NCBI GenBank assembly: GCA_938046585.1
Contig: CALIWR010000021.1
Location: 1 to 5,010, forward strand
DNA: 5,010 nucleotides
Source: an uncultured Propionibacteriaceae bacterium
GTDB lineage: Bacteria > Actinomycetota > Actinomycetes > Propionibacteriales > Propionibacteriaceae
Direction of reading: 5' to 3'
In this document: positions 1 through 4,747 of the stretch, piece after piece
Layout of the letters: each line of letters opens with the position of its first letter
How positions within the stretch are numbered: position 1 is the first letter of the stretch
Translations under genes and position numbers: made by a program
The notes under the pieces: model-generated
What the model saw: only the letters and a program-made list of their open reading frames with translations
What the model was told of the DNA's origin: nothing
The model's database searches: none

Positions 1-75
1 GGGCAGATCGATGCCGGGCAGATCGATGCCGGGCAGATCGATGCCGGGCAGATCGGTGCCGGGCAGATCGGTGCC
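1..75. repeat. 15-bp tandem repeat, five copies
   Basis: The unit gggcagatcgatgcc is repeated head to tail without spacers. The first three copies are identical and the last two share one A-to-G change (gatcggtgcc). A decayed sixth copy runs into the end of the DinB-family gene at about 76-90. Because the period is a multiple of three, all frames stay open and would read as pentapeptide repeats (GQIDA in plus frame 1, which closes at TGA 106-108; GIDLP-like on the minus strand). The array reaches the window edge, so its full length and whether it belongs to the end of an incoming gene cannot be seen. The simplest reading is an intergenic minisatellite downstream of the DinB-family gene. Confidence 0.9.
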
Positions 76-82
76 GGGCGGC

Positions 83-760
83 TCAGTCGGGCAGCTTCCA
101 GGGTGTGACGAAGTCGTTGGCTGGGAGCCCTTCGACCGCGGCCAGCAATTCCAGGGCCTTGGCGGCGTCGATCTGCTCCCGGATGATGTCGGCGTGCCCG
201 GCATGGCGGGCGAACTCGACCAAGTCCTGCAGCATCTGGTAGCGCAGGGTCGCCTCGGCCGGCTCGGTACGCCCAAACCAGGGCGCTGGTGGCAGAGTGA
301 GCGTGGCGGTGGGGTCCCAGGTGTCGTACGACTGCAGATAACGGGCGACTGCCTGGTCGTAGCCGGCTAAGACCTCGGAGAAGGATTCGTCCTCGGTAAG
401 GGCGAAGCTGGCGTAGAAGTCCTCGTAGTCGCAATCGCGCAGGCCCATCCCGGCCAGGCGGGATTCCAGGCTGGTAGCGCCAGATTGCGCAGCAGCCGTA
501 CGGCCCATCCCGGCCAGGCGGGATTCCAGGCTGGTAGCGCCAGATTGCGCAGCAGCCGTACGGCCCATCCCGGCCAGGCGGGATTCCAGCACGAAGACGC
601 AGTGCTTGATAATCCCGCCGACGGACAACGCGGAGGTCACTGGCCGGGCCCGGACCTGCTCGTCGCTAAGCCCGAACGCGGCGGCTCGGATCGCAGCGAG
701 CTGGTCCTCAATGCTGCGGCGGATGGTGGTGACCTCGTCGTCGATTGCTGGGTGGTACAT
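83..760 (-). CDS. DinB/DUF664-family putative metal-dependent protein with internal repeat insertion
   Basis: A 225-residue protein of the DinB-like four-helix-bundle superfamily (DinB_2/DUF664). This is not DNA polymerase IV, so no symbol is given. Family members bind a metal through three histidines, and several are thiol-dependent (mycothiol or bacillithiol) transferases or isomerases; the substrate here is unknown. The likely ligands are H53 in helix 2 (GGIIKH) and H186 and H189 in the characteristic ARHAGHADIIREQ helix. The C-terminus TPWKLPD is family-like. A 20-residue unit (ESRLAGMG plus a TAAAQSGATS linker) occurs about 2.5 times at residues 59-106, directly after helix 2. Removing two units leaves about 185 residues, close to the usual size. 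The start is supported by an AAAGGAG ribosome site 5 nt upstream. It is divergent from the WYL regulator, which probably controls it. The fold is confident; the activity is not. Confidence 0.85.
   Translation of the reverse strand: MYHPAIDDEVTTIRRSIEDQLAAIRAAAFGLSDEQVRARPVTSALSVGGIIKHCVFVLESRLAGMGRTAAAQSGATSLESRLAGMGRTAAAQSGATSLESRLAGMGLRDCDYEDFYASFALTEDESFSEVLAGYDQAVARYLQSYDTWDPTATLTLPPAPWFGRTEPAEATLRYQMLQDLVEFARHAGHADIIREQIDAAKALELLAAVEGLPANDFVTPWKLPD
442..589. repeat. 60-bp in-frame tandem duplication, about 2.5 copies
   Basis: Two complete 60-bp units (442-501 and 502-561) are identical at every base. A third partial copy of 28 bp follows (562-589), and the periodicity breaks at position 590. 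The unit is exactly 20 codons, so the DinB-family reading frame is kept through the array. Identity that includes synonymous positions suggests a recent duplication, by slippage or by recombination between the 28-bp ends. Confidence 0.95.
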
Positions 761-764
761 GGGT

Positions 765-772
765 TCTCCTTT
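765..772 (-). promoter_or_regulatory. Ribosome binding site of the DinB-family gene
   Basis: The minus strand reads AAAGGAGA, with the AAAGGAG core ending 5 nt before ATG 760. It is a strong anti-16S match and fixes the start of the DinB-family gene. The putative corA leader ORF has a very similar GAAAGGA site. Confidence 0.75.
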
Positions 773-799
773 CGTCGGCCGTCAGCCTGGCATGCAAAC

Positions 800-816
800 C
801 GGACAGAAACTGTCCG
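800..816. promoter_or_regulatory. Candidate operator between the DinB-family gene and the WYL regulator
   Basis: CGGACAGAAACTGTCCG is a perfect inverted repeat with 7-bp arms and an AAA centre. It lies in the 78-bp divergent gap, 22 bp before the regulator start and 39 bp before the DinB-family start. A dyad in this place suits a site bound by the dimeric winged-helix regulator encoded next to it, controlling both genes. The site and symmetry are seen; the binding protein is inferred from position. Confidence 0.6.
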
Positions 817-838
817 CAGATCGTGCAAGCTTGGTGCC

Positions 839-1819
839 ATGGGTGACAGTGCGAGCCGGCTGCTGCGGCTGCTCGGCCTGCTGCAGTCGCGATCGGTGTG
901 GAGCGGGGCGCACCTAGCGGACCGGCTTGGTACACATCCGCGTACGGTGCGCCGCGATATCGCCCGGCTACGGTCGCTGGGCTACCGGGTAGATGGGGTG
1001 CAGGGCGTCGGCGGCGGCTATCGGATCGTGGGCGGCAGTACCCTGCCGCCGCTGCTGCTCGCCGACGACGAGGCGGTAGCGATGGTCGCCTGTCTGCGGA
1101 TGGCCGCGCTTGACGGCTCGGACCCGATCGGGGAGGCGGCGCTGCGGGCCCTGGTGAAGCTGTACGGCCTGCTGCCGGCCCCGGCCCGCTCCCAGGTGGT
1201 AGCGCTAAGCGAGGCGGTGGACACCCTGCCCAGCGAACACCCGCCGCTCGACTGGCGGCTACTCACCGACCTGGCGCAGGCGCTGCGGGACCACCGGCTG
1301 GTCCGGCTGGACTACCGCAGCAGCGCCGGGGAGTTGACTGAACGTGACGTCGAGCCTGCATCGTTGCTGCCGCAGACCGGCCGCTGGTACCTGATCGGGT
1401 ACGACCGGCTGCGCGATGATTGGCGGATCTTCCGGCTCGACCGAATCCGGCAGGCGCGGGCGCTGACCTTCAGTTTCGAGCCGCGGCCGGCGCCGCCGGC
1501 CCGCCAGATGTTGCGGGGCCGGTCACTGCAGCCTTGGCCGTACCAGGCCGTGGTGGAGTTCAGTTGCGGCCGCGGCGCGGTCCTCGACCTGATCCCGGGG
1601 CGGCACGGCGAGTTTCTCGCCGAGTCCGCGGGATGGACCCGGCTGCGAGTCGGCGCAGCCCGGGCCGAAGACCTGGCCTGGCGCATGCTGCAGGTCAGTC
1701 GAATCTTGAACGTCCGGCTGCGCGTGGTCTCGGGTGATGCGTTGCGGGCTGCGTTGACCGCGTTGGGATCCGAACTGTTGGAGGCCGCGAGCACCCCCGT
1801 CCCCCAGGCGGCGCCCTGA
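839..1819 (+). CDS. YafY-type HTH/WYL-domain transcriptional regulator
   Basis: A 326-residue DNA-binding regulator of the usual length for the YafY/DeoR-like WYL family. Residues 5-62 form a winged helix-turn-helix: AHLADRLGTHPRTVRRDIARLRSLGY supplies the turn and recognition helix, and GVGGGYRI the wing. The WYL domain spans about 140-210, with the signature W183-Y184-L185 inside GRWYLIGYDR, followed by WRIFRLDRI. A WCX-type C-terminal extension covers about 232-312. WYL domains are thought to sense ligands, including nucleic-acid fragments or nucleotides, but the signal here is unknown. ATG 839 is chosen because it sits just before the HTH; the open frame continues upstream across the gap and the DinB-family gene, but that part is unlike any regulator. 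No ribosome site is visible, so the mRNA may be leaderless. The palindrome at 800-816 suggests autoregulation and control of the divergent gene. Confidence 0.9.
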   Translation: MGDSASRLLRLLGLLQSRSVWSGAHLADRLGTHPRTVRRDIARLRSLGYRVDGVQGVGGGYRIVGGSTLPPLLLADDEAVAMVACLRMAALDGSDPIGEAALRALVKLYGLLPAPARSQVVALSEAVDTLPSEHPPLDWRLLTDLAQALRDHRLVRLDYRSSAGELTERDVEPASLLPQTGRWYLIGYDRLRDDWRIFRLDRIRQARALTFSFEPRPAPPARQMLRGRSLQPWPYQAVVEFSCGRGAVLDLIPGRHGEFLAESAGWTRLRVGAARAEDLAWRMLQVSRILNVRLRVVSGDALRAALTALGSELLEAASTPVPQAAP

Positions 1820-1822
1820 GCC

Positions 1823-1837
1823 GTCACCGGCGGTGAC
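1823..1837. other. Inverted repeat just after the WYL regulator gene
   Basis: GTCACCG-G-CGGTGAC has 7-bp arms around a single base and begins 4 nt after the regulator stop codon. As RNA it could fold as a 6-bp stem with a GGC loop. No T-run follows, so it is not a standard intrinsic terminator. It could be a GC-rich hairpin ending the regulator transcript or a protein site upstream of the deaminase gene. Further GTCAC motifs lie at 1859-1863 and in the GTGA-tacg-TCAC dyad at 1877-1888. Confidence 0.4.
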
Positions 1838-1899
1838 CTGCCGCCAACCCCGTGCGTCGTCACCCGGTCTGCGGCAGTGATACGTCACAGTGGGACCCG

Positions 1900-2958
1900 A
1901 TGACCAGCACACCGGCCACCGGACGCGACCTCGACCTGCTTCCGAAGGCTCACCTCCACCTGCACTTCACCGGCTCGCTCGACGCTGTCACCCTGGCTGA
2001 GTTAGCCGCCGACGCCGGGATCGAGCTGCCCGAGCACCTGCTGGACACCGAGGCCTTGTCGGTGCCGGCCACCACCCGCGGCTGGTTCCGGTTCCAACGC
2101 TCGTACGACATCGCCCGGCTCGTCGTGGCCAGCGAGCAGGCGATGCGCCGGGTGGTCCAGGCGGCCGCCGCCAACGACGCCCGAGAGGGTTGCCGGCGGC
2201 TGGAATTGCAGATTGACCCGACCAGCTACGCCCCGTACGTGGGTGGCTTGGTTCCGGCCTTAGAGATCGTGCTCGACGAGGCCCGCCGGGTCTCGGCCGC
2301 CGGGCCAGTGGAGGTGGCGCTGATCGTGGCCGCGTCCCGGCGCGCCAACCCGCTCGACGCGCAGACCCTGGCCCGGTTGGCGGCTCACTACGCCGGCGAC
2401 GGGCCGGGCGAGGTGGTCGGTTTCGGGCTGTCCAATGATGAGCATGCCGGGACCACCGAGGACTGGCAGCAGGCCTTCCAGATCGCCCGGCGGGCCGGGC
2501 TGCCCGGGGTTCCGCACGGCGGCGAGCTGGCTGGGCCGGAGCATGTGTGGCGGATCTTGGCGGCGTTGCAGCCAACCCGGGTCGGGCATGGGGTCCGGGC
2601 CTCGGAGGACCCGGAGCTGCTGGACGAGATCGTGTCCCGCCAGATCGCGTTGGAGGTCTGCCCTACTAGCAATGTGCACCTGGGGGTGTACGAGCAGCTG
2701 CCCGATGTCCCGCTGCGGATCCTGCTCGATGCCGGGGTCCAGGTCGCGCTCGGCGCTGACGACCCGATGCTGTTCGTCTCCCGGCTCAGCGACCAGTACC
2801 GGATCGCCCGCGATGTCCACGGGCTGACCGATGCGGAACTGGCGCACCTGGCCCGCTGCTCGATCCGGGCCTCGTTCGCCCCTCCCGGGCGGCGCCAGGC
2901 CTGGTTGGCCGAGGTCGACGCTTGGCTGGCCAATCCGCCCGGTCAGATCCAGTCGTAG
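1900..2958 (+). CDS. add: Adenosine deaminase family protein (metal-dependent nucleoside deaminase)
   Basis: A 352-residue cytosolic TIM-barrel amidohydrolase, normal length for the adenosine/AMP deaminase family. Members hydrolyse adenosine or deoxyadenosine to inosine and ammonia in purine salvage. All catalytic motifs are present: H20 and H22 in LPKAHLHLHFTGSL (zinc ligands), G176 in the GFGLSNDE strand, H206 and E209 in VPHGGE (zinc ligand and general acid), H230 in VGHGVR, and D287-D288 in LGADDP. EVCPTSN is also conserved. T24 replaces the Asp that contacts the ribose 5' side in mammalian adenosine deaminase (HVHLDG), so the substrate may differ from plain adenosine. ATG 1900 is preferred to the upstream GTG 1852 because it places the metal motif near residue 20, as usual; only a weak GGGA lies upstream. 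The 3' end overlaps the opposing corA gene by 16 bp. Confidence 0.88.
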   Translation: MTSTPATGRDLDLLPKAHLHLHFTGSLDAVTLAELAADAGIELPEHLLDTEALSVPATTRGWFRFQRSYDIARLVVASEQAMRRVVQAAAANDAREGCRRLELQIDPTSYAPYVGGLVPALEIVLDEARRVSAAGPVEVALIVAASRRANPLDAQTLARLAAHYAGDGPGEVVGFGLSNDEHAGTTEDWQQAFQIARRAGLPGVPHGGELAGPEHVWRILAALQPTRVGHGVRASEDPELLDEIVSRQIALEVCPTSNVHLGVYEQLPDVPLRILLDAGVQVALGADDPMLFVSRLSDQYRIARDVHGLTDAELAHLARCSIRASFAPPGRRQAWLAEVDAWLANPPGQIQS

Positions 2959-3974
2959 CGACGCAGCACCAGGTACAGCGTCACCGTCGCGACTACGATC
3001 ACGATCACGCTCTGCCACAGCCCGGAAGCGGTCGAGAAACCCGGGTACGGCACGTTCTGCCCGAACCAGCCGGTGACGGCGGTCGGGACCGCGATCACCG
3101 CGGCCCACCCGGCCAGTTTCTTCATCACCGTGTTGAGCCGGGCGTCCTGCAAAGCCAGGTGGGTCTCGAACAGCCCGCTGACCATATCCCGCAGCGCCTC
3201 GGTCCGTTCCTGCGCCCACAGCACATGGTCGTACAGGTCTTCCAGCCAGCCGTCGAGCGCGGCGGCCGGTTCTACCGGCTGCTCCTCGTCTGGGAGCAGC
3301 CCCAGCAGGCGGCGCCGTAACAGGGATGAGACCACCTCCCGCATCGGCAGCACCACCCGGCGCAGGTCGGCCAGCTCCCGACGTAGCCGGTAGATCTGCT
3401 GCTGGGTCGGGTGGGCGAGGCCCGGGGCGAACAGCTGCTCTTCCAGTTCCTCAACCACCTCGTCGAGTTGTTCGATGGTGGTGATCTGCCCGTCGACGAT
3501 CTCGTCGAGCAGGCCGTGCAGCAGGGCCAGCACGCCGTACCGCAGCAGGTCGCTGTTGGCCTGCCAGCGGTCGAGGACGGCTGAGACGGTGAAGGAGTCG
3601 GCCTGCCGTACGGTGACCAGCCCGCGGGGCAGGACGAAGGCCGAGACCTGGGTGGTGACCAGCCGGGAGCGGTGTTCCCCCTCGTCGGCGGCGGATTCGA
3701 TCCGGGTGGCGAAGCTGGTCACGAGGAGGTGGCGTTGGTGGCGTGACAGTTTCACCCGCTCCCCTGCCACCGCGTCCTCGACAGCTAACGGGTCCAGCCC
3801 GAGCTGCTCAGCGAGCCGGGCAAGCTGATCCGGGTCCGGCGCGCACAGGTCGACCCAGACCAGGGCTCCGGGGGTGGCTAGCCAGGTGGTGATCTGGTCG
3901 GGTGGGATCTCGCCGATCAGCTCTGCCTGCTGCCAGCGGCGCGCGGTGATCTGGCCCGGGACGCTCCCGGTCAT
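2943..3974 (-). CDS. corA: CorA-family divalent cation (Mg2+/Co2+) transport protein
   Basis: A 343-residue inner-membrane channel subunit of the CorA family (about 310-370 residues), which forms pentamers for Mg2+, Co2+ or related ions. Residues 1-280 form the cytoplasmic alpha/beta and long-helix domain, including WVDLCAPD, LGLDPLAVEDAV and the acidic helix TTIEQLDEVVEELEEQLF. Transmembrane helix 1 spans about 286-305 and helix 2 about 319-336. The tail RRYDWI is basic, as in relatives. The selectivity loop after TM1 reads G305-Q306-N307 followed by VPYPGF, so the usual GMN is GQN. The start lacks a convincing ribosome site of its own. Instead an 8-codon ORF with a good site ends on it as ATGA, suggesting translational coupling. 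The C-terminal codons overlap the deaminase gene on the other strand. The family is certain; the ion is not. Confidence 0.92.
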   Translation of the reverse strand: MTGSVPGQITARRWQQAELIGEIPPDQITTWLATPGALVWVDLCAPDPDQLARLAEQLGLDPLAVEDAVAGERVKLSRHQRHLLVTSFATRIESAADEGEHRSRLVTTQVSAFVLPRGLVTVRQADSFTVSAVLDRWQANSDLLRYGVLALLHGLLDEIVDGQITTIEQLDEVVEELEEQLFAPGLAHPTQQQIYRLRRELADLRRVVLPMREVVSSLLRRRLLGLLPDEEQPVEPAAALDGWLEDLYDHVLWAQERTEALRDMVSGLFETHLALQDARLNTVMKKLAGWAAVIAVPTAVTGWFGQNVPYPGFSTASGLWQSVIVIVVATVTLYLVLRRYDWI

Positions 3975-3997
3975 CGAGATCTCGACCTGATCGTCAT
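3971..3997 (-). CDS. Putative 8-residue corA leader peptide (upstream ORF)
   Basis: ATG 3997 is followed by seven codons and TGA and reads MTIRSRSR. Its stop overlaps the corA start as ATGA. A GAAAGGA site lies 7 nt upstream, much better than anything in front of corA itself. Its three Arg codons are AGG, AGA and CGA, all rare in high-GC actinomycetes. The arrangement suggests that ribosomes first translate this peptide and then restart at corA, with rare codons possibly slowing them. In Salmonella a short leader ORF (corL) is known to control corA, but no sequence similarity is claimed. So short an ORF can occur by chance, and a one-base sequence error hiding a longer corA N-terminus is the main alternative. 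Confidence 0.4.
   Translation of the reverse strand: MTIRSRSR
3974..3985. promoter_or_regulatory. 12-bp perfect palindrome over the corA start codon
   Basis: TCGAGATCTCGA is a perfect palindrome that covers the first base of the corA ATG and the last codons of the putative leader ORF. A second one, CGTCATGACG, lies at 3992-4001 around the leader ATG. Either could be a DNA site or pair in RNA to mask a start. Without a loop neither is a good simple hairpin alone. Confidence 0.35.
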
Positions 3998-4004
3998 GAC
4001 GTCG

Positions 4005-4027
4005 TCCTTTCGCCGGCGCCCAGATTA
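4005..4027 (-). promoter_or_regulatory. corA -10 box and leader ribosome site
   Basis: On the minus strand TAATCT (4027-4022) matches the actinobacterial TAnnnT -10 pattern and would start RNA near 4015. AAAGGA (4010-4005) follows, 7 nt before ATG 3997. The resulting 5' leader to that ATG is about 18 nt. No clear -35 box is seen. Confidence 0.45.
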
Positions 4028-4098
4028 GCGAGCCGAGGCTGTGGGTTCGCGGTGGCGCCGGGCTGCTGGAGGTGGGTAGGGGAGCACCCGGCCTCGGT

Positions 4099-4114
4099 GA
4101 TCGCGCCGGCGATC
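4099..4114. promoter_or_regulatory. Inverted repeat in the -35 region of the membrane protein gene
   Basis: GATCGC-gccg-GCGATC has 6-bp arms and a 4-bp centre. It lies 28-43 bp before ATG 4142, covering the place where a -35 box would be relative to TATCCT at 4130. A repressor site is possible, but GC-rich dyads of this size also occur by chance. Confidence 0.35.
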
Positions 4115-4129
4115 GTGCCCGGCGCGAAC

Positions 4130-4135
4130 TATCCT
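4130..4135 (+). promoter_or_regulatory. Leaderless-type -10 box of the membrane protein gene
   Basis: TATCCT fits the TAnnnT -10 pattern and ends 6 nt before ATG 4142, so transcription would start at the A of the start codon or at the in-frame GTG 4139. No Shine-Dalgarno sequence is present. Together these point to a leaderless mRNA, common in actinomycetes. Confidence 0.5.
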
Positions 4136-4141
4136 GCGGTG

Positions 4142-4747
4142 ATGCGTAACCGACCCTCGATGCTGTTCGCGCTTCTTGCCTGCCTGCTGTTGGTGCTGCT
4201 GGGGCTGGCGATGGTGATCGCCGGCTGGTCGGGGCAGACCGTGACGCAGCGGCTGCTGCTCGACCTGGCCCAGTTGCCGATCGTCGCGGCGGTGCTGGTG
4301 GGGGTGGTCTCGATGGTCGGGTCGCGGCGGCTGTGGCGGCGGCGGGCTTTCACGACAACTTTCGCCGGGGCGGGGCTGATCCTGCTGGTCGGGGTGGTGT
4401 TGCTGGTGGTCGGGTACGCCATGGATCGCCCGAGCCTGTCGCTGGCCGCGATGACCCTGATCTGGTTGGCGGTCGGGGTGGCTTTCTTGTACGTGGCGGT
4501 GGACATGGTCCGTCACCCGAGTGGGGACCGCCCGCTGCTGATCACCGACTACCTCGACGATGACGATCTCGACTGGGCCGACGAGGGCCCAGATGACGCC
4601 GATCTGTTCCCCGAGGGCCTCCTCGACGCCGAACTGCCCAGCGCCTCTGAGCCGCAGGGCCCGGCCGATCCTGCGCCGGCCTCAGCGGACGACACGCCTG
4701 ATTCGATACCTGACCCGGATGACCAGCCCGGCCAGCCGTCGGCCTGA
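4142..4747 (+). CDS. Four-helix integral membrane protein with acidic C-terminal tail, function unknown
   Basis: A 201-residue protein I do not recognise. Predicted transmembrane helices lie at about 7-28, 44-60, 72-93 and 99-121. The N-terminus (MRNR) and the loop SRRLWRRR after helix 2 are strongly basic, so by the positive-inside rule both ends are cytoplasmic. Residues 131-201 contain about 22 Asp/Glu and no Lys, Arg or His, with a DDDD run at 139-142, and end in a Pro/Asp/Ser/Gln-rich low-complexity stretch that is probably disordered. Such a tail may bind cations or basic partners. It is divergent from the corA gene across a shared gap of about 140 bp, which hints at shared control but proves nothing. 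ATG 4142 (or GTG 4139) is chosen for the leaderless promoter and because the upstream extension looks non-coding. Coding is confident from codon bias and clear helices. Confidence 0.8.
   Translation: MRNRPSMLFALLACLLLVLLGLAMVIAGWSGQTVTQRLLLDLAQLPIVAAVLVGVVSMVGSRRLWRRRAFTTTFAGAGLILLVGVVLLVVGYAMDRPSLSLAAMTLIWLAVGVAFLYVAVDMVRHPSGDRPLLITDYLDDDDLDWADEGPDDADLFPEGLLDAELPSASEPQGPADPAPASADDTPDSIPDPDDQPGQPSA

Noticed and set aside
1..75. CRISPR array
   Set aside because: The repeats are directly adjacent with no spacers, and the 15-bp unit is too short.
83..760. DNA polymerase IV (dinB)
   Set aside because: The shared name is historical; this is a small metal-binding four-helix-bundle protein with no polymerase motifs.
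485..838. In-frame upstream extension of the WYL regulator
   Set aside because: It runs antisense through the DinB-family gene and its repeat, and across the operator gap; regulators of this family begin right before the HTH, at ATG 839.
2260..3219. Long minus-strand ORF of 319 codons across the deaminase and corA
   Set aside because: A GC-rich shadow frame: Gly/Arg/Asp/Pro-biased with no domain, opposite a deaminase that has all its catalytic motifs.
4025..4516. Minus-strand ORF rich in His, Gln, Arg and Pro
   Set aside because: Antisense to the transmembrane helices of the membrane protein; composition is that of a complementary-frame artefact.
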